Assembly: GCA_963812945.1 (NCBI GenBank)
Contig: CAWEXD010000008.1
Span: 1,054,001 to 1,118,000, forward strand
Length of the DNA stretch: 64,000 nt
Direction of reading: 5' to 3'
DNA from: DASRDR01 sp963812945 [NCBI: uncultured Candidatus Rokubacteria bacterium]
GTDB taxonomy: Bacteria > Methylomirabilota > Methylomirabilia > Rokubacteriales
Notes under the pieces: generated by a model
Told to the model about the DNA's origin: nothing
The model's database searches: none
The model's input: the letters and a program-made list of their open reading frames with translations, nothing else
Shown here: positions 49,900-57,716 of the stretch, one piece after another
Numbering within the stretch: position 1 is the stretch's first letter
Layout of the letters: the number at the start of each line of letters is the position of its first letter
Translations under genes and position numbers: made by a program

Positions 49900-50888
49900 G
49901 ATCGCACCCCCATGGCGCGCAGTGCCGGAAGGACCTCTCGGCTGAGCGCCTCGATGGTCTTTGGCTGGTCGACGGACGTCACCTGGATCGTGACGATGTC
50001 CGCGCCCACCTCCACGAGCGGTCGGTAGATGTCCACGAGATCCTCCGGCCGGCGCGCCCACGCGTACTTCCCGATGATCTCCCGACGGTCCATGGCGTCG
50101 GCCCGGGCCCGGAGCACGGCCGGGTCGACCTCCTCGAGGCGCCCCTCGACCCGGAGCCCGCGCCAGGCCTGGAGGGCCTGCCAGGCCTCGTCCTCGTCGG
50201 CGGCGAGGATCGACCAGCGCTGGGCCACGAGGGTCGGCGCGGGGCGGCCGGCGGCGAGCGCCGCCGCGCGAAACGGCTCGATGATCTGCTCGCGCGCTTC
50301 GGCGGGAACCTTGACGCTCAGGATGAGCCCGTCGGCGATCCGTCCGGCGAGCGTGGCGGACTGGGGGCCGCCGGCCGACATCCAGATGGGCACCGTCCCG
50401 AGGGGCGGGCTGTAGAGCCGAGCCTTCTCGGTCCGGTAGTAGGCGCCCGTGAAGTCGACCTTCTCCCCCGCGAGAAGACGCCGCATGATGGCGATCGCCT
50501 CGGTCATCCGGCCCGCGCGTTCCTTGTAGCCCGGGAAGGCGAAGCCGAGCGGCCGCTCGTTGATCCCCTCGCCGGTGCCGACTCCCAGGGCGAACCGGCC
50601 CCCCGACAGACGGTCGACCGTCGCCGCCGCCTGCGCGACCAGCCCCGGATGATAGTGAAACAGGGGGCACGTCACGGCCGTGGCGATGCGGACCCGCCGC
50701 GTGCGCGCCGCCAGGGCGCCGAGCCACGTCCAGGCGAAGCCGCACGCCGAGGCGTCGTCGACCCAGGGATGGAAGTGGTCCGACACGGTCAGGGCGTCGA
50801 AGCCCACCGACTCGGCGAGGACCGCGTGCTCGAGGAGGACCTCGGGCTGGAACTGCTCGTGACCGCAGAAATAGGCGAACTGGGGCAT
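49896..50888 (-). CDS. LLM-class, probably F420-dependent oxidoreductase (FGD-like)
   Basis: A 330-residue luciferase-like barrel of the F420-dependent glucose-6-phosphate dehydrogenase/N5N10-methylene-H4MPT reductase group. Landmarks: FAYFCGHEQFQPEVLLEHAV, FDALTVSDHFHPWVD, VRIATAVTCPLFHYHPGLVA, LSGGRFALGVGTGEGINE, VPIWMSAGGPQSATLAGR and GADIVTIQVTSVDQPK. The full F420 pathway is encoded 4 kb away, which supports F420 rather than FMN as cofactor. ATG 50888 has an excellent GAGGAGGAG site. It lies 10 bases after the Ldh-family gene in a reverse-strand run with creatininase and PlsC. Confidence 0.88.
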   Translation of the reverse strand: MPQFAYFCGHEQFQPEVLLEHAVLAESVGFDALTVSDHFHPWVDDASACGFAWTWLGALAARTRRVRIATAVTCPLFHYHPGLVAQAAATVDRLSGGRFALGVGTGEGINERPLGFAFPGYKERAGRMTEAIAIMRRLLAGEKVDFTGAYYRTEKARLYSPPLGTVPIWMSAGGPQSATLAGRIADGLILSVKVPAEAREQIIEPFRAAALAAGRPAPTLVAQRWSILAADEDEAWQALQAWRGLRVEGRLEEVDPAVLRARADAMDRREIIGKYAWARRPEDLVDIYRPLVEVGADIVTIQVTSVDQPKTIEALSREVLPALRAMGVRS

Positions 50889-50898
50889 GGGCTCCTCC

Positions 50899-51993
50899 TC
50901 AGGCGCCGAGCGTGCCAGGGCTGCCAAGGCTGAAAGGCACGCCCGCCTCCGCCGAGACCTCGCGCAACTGGGTGATCAGGGCGGGAGCGAGCGGAATGCC
51001 GTCCCGTCGCCGCTCCTGCTCGCACTCCCACTCCGGCTCGCCGGCCACGTAGATGCGATCCTGCCCCTCGGCCTTGGGCGAGTCCTTGAGGGCGCGCAGG
51101 AGGTCGTCCATGTCGGCCTTGAACGGGTCGAGGGGGCGGAATCGCGCGACGTCGATCGCGCCGAAGAAGTGCCCGATGTCCGCGCACGCGGGGTCCGGCT
51201 CGCGCCGGCGCGTGTCGGCAAAGGTGGCGCCGGCGAGCACTCCCGCCAGGATGTCGACCATGACCGCCAGCCCGTAGCCCTTGTGACCGCCGAGCTCCCG
51301 CGTGGCGCCGAGCGGGGTGAGGTGGCGAGTCTGCGACGCGACGGTCGGATCCGTCGTGAGCTCGCCCTCGGGGCCGAGAGCCCAGCCCGCCGGGATCGGC
51401 TTGCCCCAGTTCGCCGCCACCGCGAGCTTGCCGAGCGCCACCGTGCTCGTGGCCATGTCGAGGACGAACGGGTACTCGCGGCTCGCCGGCGCCGCGAACG
51501 AGATCGGATTCGTCCCGAGCATGGCCTGGCGCCCGTAGGTGGGCACGACGAGCGGCCCGGAGTTGGTGAGGCTCAGGCCGATCATGTCGTGCGGCAGGGC
51601 CATCATGGAGTAGCTGGCCGCCGCGCCGTAGTGGTTCGAGTTGCGGCAGGTCACGAAGCCCACCCCGTGGGCGCGCGCCTTGGCGACGGCGAGCTCCATG
51701 GCGAGCGTGGCGGTGTAGTGCCCGAAGGCCTGCTGGCCGTCCACCACTGCGGTGGTCCCCTCGTCGCGGGCGACCTTGGGCTCCGCCGACGGCACGATCC
51801 AGCCGCGGCGGTACCAGCGCTGGTACGTCGGGAGCATGCCCACGCCGTGGGAATCGACGCCGCGCAGGTCGGTCCGGACCATGAGATCGGCGGTGAGCTC
51901 GGCGACGGCGGGGGGCGTGCCCCACCGGTCGAAGACCGAGACGAGGAACGTCTTCAGGGCAGCGGCAGAGACCAGAAGCGGCCGGTCGGTCAT
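50899..51993 (-). CDS. Ldh-family NAD(P)-dependent oxidoreductase (malate/lactate/ureidoglycolate type)
   Basis: A 364-residue member of the type-2 malate/L-lactate dehydrogenase family, which includes ureidoglycolate, sulfolactate and 2,3-diketogulonate dehydrogenases. Typical stretches are VRTDLRGVDSHGVGMLPTYQ with the catalytic-region His, VTCRNSNHYGAAASYSMMAL, LGTNPISFAAPA, FVLDMATSTVALGKL and GGHKGYGLAVMVDILAG. It oxidises a 2-hydroxyacid; which one is not clear. ATG 51993; the creatininase gene upstream ends 14 bases before. Neighbouring creatininase-type amidohydrolase might suggest a nitrogen-compound route, but this is weak. Confidence 0.88.
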   Translation of the reverse strand: MTDRPLLVSAAALKTFLVSVFDRWGTPPAVAELTADLMVRTDLRGVDSHGVGMLPTYQRWYRRGWIVPSAEPKVARDEGTTAVVDGQQAFGHYTATLAMELAVAKARAHGVGFVTCRNSNHYGAAASYSMMALPHDMIGLSLTNSGPLVVPTYGRQAMLGTNPISFAAPASREYPFVLDMATSTVALGKLAVAANWGKPIPAGWALGPEGELTTDPTVASQTRHLTPLGATRELGGHKGYGLAVMVDILAGVLAGATFADTRRREPDPACADIGHFFGAIDVARFRPLDPFKADMDDLLRALKDSPKAEGQDRIYVAGEPEWECEQERRRDGIPLAPALITQLREVSAEAGVPFSLGSPGTLGA

Positions 51994-52007
51994 CGGGTCG
52001 CGGCTCC

Positions 52008-52991
52008 TCAGTCCGGGGATGGATGTGTGCGCACGGCCCCGGTCGAGGGCGCGCGGGCGGCCCTCTCGCGGCCGCCGGACCGCCGACCGAGCACGAGACC
52101 GGCCAGCCCCCCCGCGAGGGCGGCGCCGGCGACGGGCCAGAAGTCCGTGCGCAGGAACGGGACGAACCCGAAGGGTGAGCGCCGATAGCGGCCTTCCAGA
52201 CGGCCGGCGAGCAGTCGATCCACCCGATCGGTCGCCTCGCCGAGCAGCACCTCCAGGGTGGCCTTCGCGAAGGCGAGATCGGCCCGCGCCGGATCGCCCA
52301 CGTAGCCCTGGCCCTTGCGGAGCGGGAAGCTCGGCCGGAGCCGCTGGACCAAGGGGTACCGGGCGGGCGGCAAGTCGCGGTAGCCGGGCTCGACGAGATC
52401 CGGTCGGAGCAGCAGCATCAGCGACGTCTCCCACCAGCCGGCGTGGGCGTCGTCGGCGAATGCCCGGCGCTCCTCGGCGGTGAGCGGCCGTCCGAGCGCC
52501 GCCTCGATGCGCGGCAGATAAAGGCCGCGAGCGAACTCCCACGCGATGTGCCCGGTGATGGACGCCATGACCACCTGGTGGCGGCGCGAGACGATCGCGG
52601 ACGCCTCTTCCAGCGCGACCAGATGCCCGGGTCCGGCGTGGCCGTTGGAGACCAGGATGAAACGGAACCCGGCCCGCGCGAACGCCGTGCCATAGTCCAC
52701 CACGGCGTCGCGCACGACACGCTGGCGCACGCCGATGGTGCCCACGGCCTCGAGCGCGAAGCTGCCGAGAGGGAGCGTGGGGGGGAGGAGCACGGTCCAC
52801 CCCGGCCGCCGCAGGGCGATGCGCTCCCCGATGCCCTCGGCAAAGTGCCGGGCCGCAAGATAGTCGACGCCGACGGGCAGGTGCGGCCCGTGCTGCTCGA
52901 GAGGACTCACGGAGACGATCACGAGCGTCCGCGCCCGGTCGAGCGCGTCGATCGCCGGTGCGGTGAGCTCCTCCAGACGGAGGACGGTCAT
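52008..52991 (-). CDS. Creatininase-family amidohydrolase with a C-terminal membrane tail
   Basis: A 327-residue protein. The first 260 residues are a creatininase/MftE-type metal amidohydrolase: VSVSPLEQHGPHLPVGVDYL (Glu, His and Asp ligands), PTLPLGSFALEAVGTIGV, ILVSNGHAGPGHLVALEE (His ligand) and DAHAGWWETSLMLLLRPDLV (Glu). After that comes an unusual extension with a membrane segment near residues 290-308 (WPVAGAALAGGLAGLVLGR) and a basic tail, so the enzyme may be tethered to the membrane. Creatininase family members open cyclic amides or cleave peptides. ATG 52991 overlaps the stop of the PlsC gene (ATGA). Confidence 0.82.
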   Translation of the reverse strand: MTVLRLEELTAPAIDALDRARTLVIVSVSPLEQHGPHLPVGVDYLAARHFAEGIGERIALRRPGWTVLLPPTLPLGSFALEAVGTIGVRQRVVRDAVVDYGTAFARAGFRFILVSNGHAGPGHLVALEEASAIVSRRHQVVMASITGHIAWEFARGLYLPRIEAALGRPLTAEERRAFADDAHAGWWETSLMLLLRPDLVEPGYRDLPPARYPLVQRLRPSFPLRKGQGYVGDPARADLAFAKATLEVLLGEATDRVDRLLAGRLEGRYRRSPFGFVPFLRTDFWPVAGAALAGGLAGLVLGRRSGGRERAARAPSTGAVRTHPSPD

Positions 52992-54412
52992 GCCCGGTCT
53001 CCGACCGGCGCCGCGGTGTGCCGCGTGCCGGCGAGGAAGTCCGTCTTGGCGCGCTCCAGCTCCTCGAGGATCGTTCTCCGCTCGACCAGGAGGCGCGAAG
53101 CGGCCTGCCGGTGGGTGAGGGCCAGGACGAAAAAGCCCAGCCGCCCACGGAGACGATTCAGGCCGCGCAGGTAGTGGTAGGCGACGAGGCCCGAGAGCGG
53201 CAGCGAGACGGCGAAGGCGATGGCCCAGGCGGTGCCGGCGGCGCGCCCCACCAGCCACACCTCGAGTCCCCAGCACAGGGGGAACGCCACCACGCTTGCG
53301 AGGAGCCGGATCGTCGCGTAGTCGGTCTCCTTTCGCGCGAACGCACGCGCCAGCCAGCGCGGGAGCAGGTAGGGGAGGGCGTTGACGACCGCCCCGTAGA
53401 GGAATACCGGCAAGCCGACCACGGCCCAGCCGGAAGTGCGGAAGGGATGTGTTTCCTCGGCCGGGGCGAGGCGGGCTCCCACGGCCTGGTCACGAACGCG
53501 ATACTCGGCCAGGGACGCCCGGTAGTGCTGGATCTGGTGCCAGAGTCGCGCGACGCGATCCGGCTCGTGCGCCTTGAAGTGCTCGACGGCCTCGACGATG
53601 GCGCGGGACAGGCGGAACACGTCCACCGCCTCCGGGGCGAGGCCGCACTCGGCCCGGAGCTGGCGCGCCAGCTCATCGCGGTAGAGATCCTCGATGGCGC
53701 GGACAACCTGGGCGGCGTCGATGCGGTCGACGTGGACGACCTGGGCTTCCATGGCGGCCTGGATCTCGTCGGTCAACCCCTGGACGGCTGCGACTGGGTC
53801 CTCCTGGGCGCGGCCGGTGTAGGGACCGAGCGGAATCGGGTTGCCGAAGGCGACGAGGACTCGCCCCCGGAAGGACTTCCGAGCCTCGAACGACAGGCCG
53901 ACCGGGACGAGCGCGAGCGGCGATCGGGCGGTCCCTGGTCCTGCCGCCCGCTCCGTCTCGTAGTCCAGCGCGATCCGCGCCGCCCCCGTCTTGATGCGCT
54001 GGACGCGCGCCTCCGCGTGCGTGGTCCCCTCGGGATAGATCGCCAGAAGGCGCCCCGCGTCGAGGGCCTGGCGGCACGCGACGAACGTGTCGGCGTTCCG
54101 GTCGGCGCCGTCCGGGCCGTCGTGCCGGCGGTACACGGCAATCGCGCCGGCTCGCGTGAGGAAGCTCGCGAGGACCGGGTTGCGGAACAGTGACGCGGTG
54201 GCCAGGTAGTGGACCTTCCGCGGGAGCACGGCTGCGACCAGAAGGGAGTCGATCAGGTTGTTCGGATGGTTGACGCAGAGGAGGACGGGCCCCATCGGAG
54301 GCACGCGCCCGGCATGTCGCACCGTCACGTCACGGAACAGGAACCAGATCCAGAAGCGCGCCACCATCCGGACGAAGGCGTAGAAGCGGTCGACCGGCTC
54401 GGCGCGTGACAT
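52988..54412 (-). CDS. PlsC-type acyltransferase with C-terminal membrane domain
   Basis: A 474-residue protein. The N-terminal half is a 1-acylglycerol-3-phosphate acyltransferase domain: CVNHPNNLIDSLLVAAVLPR (the H-x4-D catalytic motif with NHPNNLID), LARAGAIAVYRR-type block II, and LLAIYPEGTTHAEARVQRIK (block III, PEGT). The C-terminal half contains at least two hydrophobic pairs (VVGLPVFLYGAVVNALPYLL, LLASVVAFPLCWGLEVWLV, AIAFAVSLPLSGLVAYHYL). This long two-part form differs from the 240-residue housekeeping PlsC and is seen in bacterial glycerol acyltransferases of unknown specificity. ATG 54412; it heads the reverse run with creatininase, Ldh, LLM and lipoprotein genes. Confidence 0.85.
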   Translation of the reverse strand: MSRAEPVDRFYAFVRMVARFWIWFLFRDVTVRHAGRVPPMGPVLLCVNHPNNLIDSLLVAAVLPRKVHYLATASLFRNPVLASFLTRAGAIAVYRRHDGPDGADRNADTFVACRQALDAGRLLAIYPEGTTHAEARVQRIKTGAARIALDYETERAAGPGTARSPLALVPVGLSFEARKSFRGRVLVAFGNPIPLGPYTGRAQEDPVAAVQGLTDEIQAAMEAQVVHVDRIDAAQVVRAIEDLYRDELARQLRAECGLAPEAVDVFRLSRAIVEAVEHFKAHEPDRVARLWHQIQHYRASLAEYRVRDQAVGARLAPAEETHPFRTSGWAVVGLPVFLYGAVVNALPYLLPRWLARAFARKETDYATIRLLASVVAFPLCWGLEVWLVGRAAGTAWAIAFAVSLPLSGLVAYHYLRGLNRLRGRLGFFVLALTHRQAASRLLVERRTILEELERAKTDFLAGTRHTAAPVGDRA

Positions 54413-54521
54413 CGCGGCGATTAGGTTACCACGCGGGTTGGAGGGGTTCGGGACGGCCGGCGGCCCCGGGAAGGGCCTCGGGGCGGCGCTCCGGGCGAGC
54501 TCGCGTCCGAGCTCGGGAGGC

Positions 54522-55916
54522 CTAGCGGAAGAGGTCGAGGCTCGGGTCGCGCAGGAGCTCGCGGGACGAGCCGGGGCCCGTGTCGTAGCGGTAGCCTCGC
54601 ACCACGGCCACCGGCACGCGATCGAGCTTGCCCATCACCAGCTCGGCCGCCGCGGCCAGCTCGTCCGCGATCGCGAGGATCGTGGCCTGGAGCGTGTAGC
54701 CGTGAGCGTCCGGCACGCCGAGGAAGGTCTGCAGCGGCCGGAGCCCGGCGACCCCGATCGCGACGTTGACGAGGCCTTCGCGCCACGGGCGGCCGAACGT
54801 GTCGGCGACGATCACCGCGATCTCGATGCCGTGCTCCGCTCGCGCCCGGCTCGCGAAGGCCCGCGCCGACGCGTCGGGATCCTCGGGGAGGAGGCTGGCC
54901 CAGCCCAGGCCGACGTTCGACTGATCGACGCCCGCGTTCGCGCAGATCTGTCCCTGGCGCGTCTCGGTGATCAGGATGCCGCGGTCCATCCGGACGATCC
55001 GCCGCGACTCGCGGAGGATCACCTCGATCAGACGGGGATCCTTCTTCTGGGCGTGACCGACCTCGATCGCCAGGGACGAGGGCGTCACGTCGGCCAGTCG
55101 CACCAGGCGGCCCTCCGCCTTGGACACCGCCTTCTGGCTCAGCACCACGACGTCGCCGTCCTGGAACGGCGTGCCTTGGGCGACGGCGGCCCCGAGCGTG
55201 AGGCGCGCGAGGTCGTCCCCTGGCCGGAGATCCGGCAGGCCGTGGATCCCGAAGAGCTCGAGCCGCGGCGCGCGCGGGGGGGGCGCGTCCCCGGGCGCCG
55301 TGAGCGCGGCGGCGGCGCGTGTCCCGGGCCCGGCCTGGCGAAGCGCGTCGAGATCCTCGGGTCTGTCGATGTCGAGCCCCGCGCCAGGGAGGGCAAGCAC
55401 CACGGGCTCGATCCCGCGGGACCGGGCGGCCGCGACGTGATCGGCGAACGACGGCTCGCCGAAGCGGAGCGCGACGGCATCGGGGGGCGCGAGACACGCC
55501 GCGTTCGTGCCGAGGCCGCTGCGGGACGGGACGAAGACGGCCGCCGGAGCGGGCCCGCACGCCTCGAGGATTCGCCGCACCTCGTCGACCGTGAGGCAGG
55601 GGAGGTCCCCGGGGACGGTGAGGAGAACCGTCGCGCCCCACTCCCGGCAGAGCGCGACGCCTCGCGCGACCGCGGCCGTGTGGCCCTCGCCCTCCGTCTC
55701 CCGGAGGACGGCGGCACCCCATCGCTCCGCGACCGCCGCCACCTCCGCGTCGGGCGTGACGACCATGACACGGTCGAGCGGTGCCGAGACGACCGCGGCG
55801 AGGACGTCCTCCAGCATCGCGCGCGCCAGCGCGGCGCGGGCCGGCGCCGGCAGCGCGTCGGCGAGGCGCTGCTTCGCCATGGCGAACTGCTTGGCGGGGA
55901 TCACCGCCACCCTCAC
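54522..55916 (-). CDS. CofC-CofE fusion: phospholactate/PEP guanylyltransferase joined to F420 gamma-glutamyl ligase
   Basis: A 464-residue bifunctional F420 enzyme. Residues 1 to about 205 are CofC/FbiD: VRVAVIPAKQFAMAKQRLAD, MVVTPDAEVAAVAERWGA, VLLTVPGDLPCLTVDEVRRI, LGTNAACLAPPDA and GLDIDRPEDLDAL. Residues about 230-464 are CofE: LELFGIHGLPDLRPGDDLA, VLSQKAVSKAEGRLV, LITETRQGQICANAGVDQSN, ADTFGRPWREGLVNVAIGVA and AELVMGKLDRVPVAVVRGY. CofC activates the three-carbon acid for CofD, and CofE adds glutamates at the other end of the pathway, so one chain covers two separate steps. The start is GTG 55916, overlapping the cofD stop (GTGA). No FbiB-type C-terminal nitroreductase domain is present. 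Confidence 0.9.
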   Translation of the reverse strand: MRVAVIPAKQFAMAKQRLADALPAPARAALARAMLEDVLAAVVSAPLDRVMVVTPDAEVAAVAERWGAAVLRETEGEGHTAAVARGVALCREWGATVLLTVPGDLPCLTVDEVRRILEACGPAPAAVFVPSRSGLGTNAACLAPPDAVALRFGEPSFADHVAAARSRGIEPVVLALPGAGLDIDRPEDLDALRQAGPGTRAAAALTAPGDAPPPRAPRLELFGIHGLPDLRPGDDLARLTLGAAVAQGTPFQDGDVVVLSQKAVSKAEGRLVRLADVTPSSLAIEVGHAQKKDPRLIEVILRESRRIVRMDRGILITETRQGQICANAGVDQSNVGLGWASLLPEDPDASARAFASRARAEHGIEIAVIVADTFGRPWREGLVNVAIGVAGLRPLQTFLGVPDAHGYTLQATILAIADELAAAAELVMGKLDRVPVAVVRGYRYDTGPGSSRELLRDPSLDLFR

Positions 55917-56845
55917 CGGACGGCTCCCGCGGCCTCGAGGACGACCTCGGCGAGGCGGATCTCCGCCGCAGCGTCGGGCATGAGCGCGTCCGTCACGACC
56001 GGTCGCACGCCCCTCCGCTCGAGCGCGGGGCCGTGGGCCGCGTCTCTCGCATCGAGGACCAGGGTGTCGAGCCAGGGCCGGTAGGCCTCCGCGATGCCCA
56101 CGGGGGACACCTCGAGGCCTCGGGCACGGAGGAGCTTGGCGGCGGGCCCGCTGACGGCCTGGCCGCCGACGATGGGGCTCACCGCCACCACGGGGGCCGG
56201 CGTCCGGGCGAGGGCGTCGGCGATGCCGGGGACCGCGAGGATGGGCCCGATGGACGTCACGGGGTTCGAGCAGCAGACGACGACCGCGTCCGCCGCCTCG
56301 ACCGCTGCCCGGATGCCGGGCGCGGGCGTGGCCGCCTCGGCGCCCCGGTACTGGACCTCCAGGACGTCGGGCTCGCACCGCTCACGGACGAAGAACTCCT
56401 CGAGGCCCAGCCACCCGCCGATCGTGCGGAGCTCGGTTCGGACGGGATCGTCGGACATGGGCACGATACGCGCGGTGACGCCGAGCGCCTCGGCGATCGA
56501 CCGGGTGGCGGCGGACAGGGAGGCGCCGGCCCGGAGCAGGAGCGTGCGATGGAGATGGGTCGCCAGGTCCGAGTCGCCCAGCCGGAACCACGTCTCCCGC
56601 CCCAGGCGATGCATCGCCTCGAGGCAGTGGAAGGTGTCGTCCCGGACGCCCCAGCCCCGCTTGGCGTCCAGGAGCCCCGCGAGGGCGTATGTCACCGAGT
56701 CGAGATCGGGGGAGATGCGAAGGCCCCACCAATCGAGGTCGTCGCCCGTGTTGCCGACGATGAAGAGGCGGCCCGGGTCGGTCACGCGAGCGAGGCCGCG
56801 CAGGAGCTTGGCCGCACCGGTTCCTCCGGCGAGGGCGACGATCAC
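55913..56845 (-). CDS. cofD: 2-phospho-L-lactate (or phosphoenolpyruvyl) transferase CofD/FbiA
   Basis: A 310-residue CofD. It joins the activated three-carbon phosphate unit to FO, giving F420-0 or its dehydro form. The N-terminal nucleotide fold is IVALAGGTGAAKLLRGLARV; other hallmarks are FIVGNTGDDLDWWGLRISPD, AKRGWGVRDDTFHCLEAMHR, WFRLGDSDLATHLHRT and VVCCSNPVTSIGPILAVPG. The start is GTG 56845, overlapping the stop of the unknown gene upstream; its stop overlaps the cofC-cofE gene. Confidence 0.94.
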   Translation of the reverse strand: MIVALAGGTGAAKLLRGLARVTDPGRLFIVGNTGDDLDWWGLRISPDLDSVTYALAGLLDAKRGWGVRDDTFHCLEAMHRLGRETWFRLGDSDLATHLHRTLLLRAGASLSAATRSIAEALGVTARIVPMSDDPVRTELRTIGGWLGLEEFFVRERCEPDVLEVQYRGAEAATPAPGIRAAVEAADAVVVCCSNPVTSIGPILAVPGIADALARTPAPVVAVSPIVGGQAVSGPAAKLLRARGLEVSPVGIAEAYRPWLDTLVLDARDAAHGPALERRGVRPVVTDALMPDAAAEIRLAEVVLEAAGAVR

Positions 56846-57396
56846 CGCCGGCCGCGCCGCCGGCCCTCGGCCTCGGGGTCGGGTACGGGGACCGCATAGG
56901 TGCCGGGGCGGCGCCAGGCGTGAAGGCCTGACCCCGGCCGTCCGCGAAGGGCAGGCGGCAGAAAGGCCTCGGGCAGGGGCACGAATCCAAGACGTACCCA
57001 GACCCGGTCGAGCCCCTGCGGCCGGGTGAAGAGGGTGTCGAGGGGAAGCGCCCGCGCCAGGTCGATCAGGGGGGCGACGAGCTGGGCCGCGACCTCGAGG
57101 GGCTCGGCCCCGGTGGGGGGCTCCACGACGACGGGCCCGTGGATGAAGCCGTGGGCGCTCTTGCGCTCGCAGAGGACGCCGCCCAGGATCCGGCCGCCGG
57201 CCTCGGCTTCCCAGGCGAGCTCGTCCGCGTCGAGGTCGGGCGCGAACGCGCCGGCAAACCGGAACAGCCCGCGAACCGCGGGAGCCCCGCCCTGGCAGGG
57301 CCGGTAGACGACACCCTGCCAGGTGCGGGGCTCCGTGACGATCGGTGTCGGCCCGGCCGCCGGCGGCGAGGCCGGCCGCCGCGCCGACCGCGGCAT
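56842..57396 (-). CDS. Unknown protein embedded in the F420 cluster (possibly acyltransferase-like)
   Basis: A 184-residue protein of unknown function. It starts at ATG 57396, 10 bases after the HU gene, and its stop overlaps cofD (GTGA). After a basic, proline-rich lead of about 20 residues come strand-helix stretches (GRILGGVLCERKSAHGFIHG, PVVVEPPTGAEPLEVAAQLV, LPLDTLFTRPQG, RVWVRLGFVPLPEAFLPPAL) that recall a GNAT-type acetyltransferase, where V-x-x-x-GF-x-P often ends the fold, but the acetyl-CoA loop is not clear. Tight coupling with cofD suggests a role in F420 synthesis, modification or control. Confidence 0.65.
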   Translation of the reverse strand: MPRSARRPASPPAAGPTPIVTEPRTWQGVVYRPCQGGAPAVRGLFRFAGAFAPDLDADELAWEAEAGGRILGGVLCERKSAHGFIHGPVVVEPPTGAEPLEVAAQLVAPLIDLARALPLDTLFTRPQGLDRVWVRLGFVPLPEAFLPPALRGRPGSGLHAWRRPGTYAVPVPDPEAEGRRRGRR

Positions 57397-57406
57397 GTGC
57401 CTGGCG

Positions 57407-57703
57407 CTACTTCTTCGCGCCGAGGATCGCGTCCTTGAGATCCTTGCGGACGCGGATCCGCACGACGCGCTTGGCCGCGATCTTGATCGGCTCGCCCGTC
57501 TGCGGGTTGCGCCCCATGCGGGCTTTCCGGTTCGACAGGACCACCTTGCCGATCCCGGGCAGGACGAACGCCCCGTTCTTCTTGGCCTCCCTGACAGCCA
57601 GTGCTTGGAGCTCATCGATGAGTGCGACGACCTGCTTCTTGGGCACGTCGAGCTTGTTTGCCAGCGCAGTTATGGTTGCCGCCTTCGTCATGACCTTCGC
57701 CAT
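57407..57703 (-). CDS. HU-family DNA-binding protein
   Basis: A 98-residue histone-like HU protein, which bends and compacts DNA as a dimer. Landmarks: ANKLDVPKKQVVALIDELQA, NGAFVLPGIGKVVLSNRKAR, MGRNPQTGEPIKIAAKRVVR (the DNA-embracing arm with the intercalating proline in NPQTG) and the basic end RKDLKDAILGAKK. ATG 57703 has a strong AGAGGAGG site 13 bases after the cofH stop. Finding an HU gene inside the F420 gene run is unusual; it may have its own promoter in addition. Confidence 0.93.
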   Translation of the reverse strand: MAKVMTKAATITALANKLDVPKKQVVALIDELQALAVREAKKNGAFVLPGIGKVVLSNRKARMGRNPQTGEPIKIAAKRVVRIRVRKDLKDAILGAKK

Positions 57704-57716
57704 CTACCGCCTCCTC

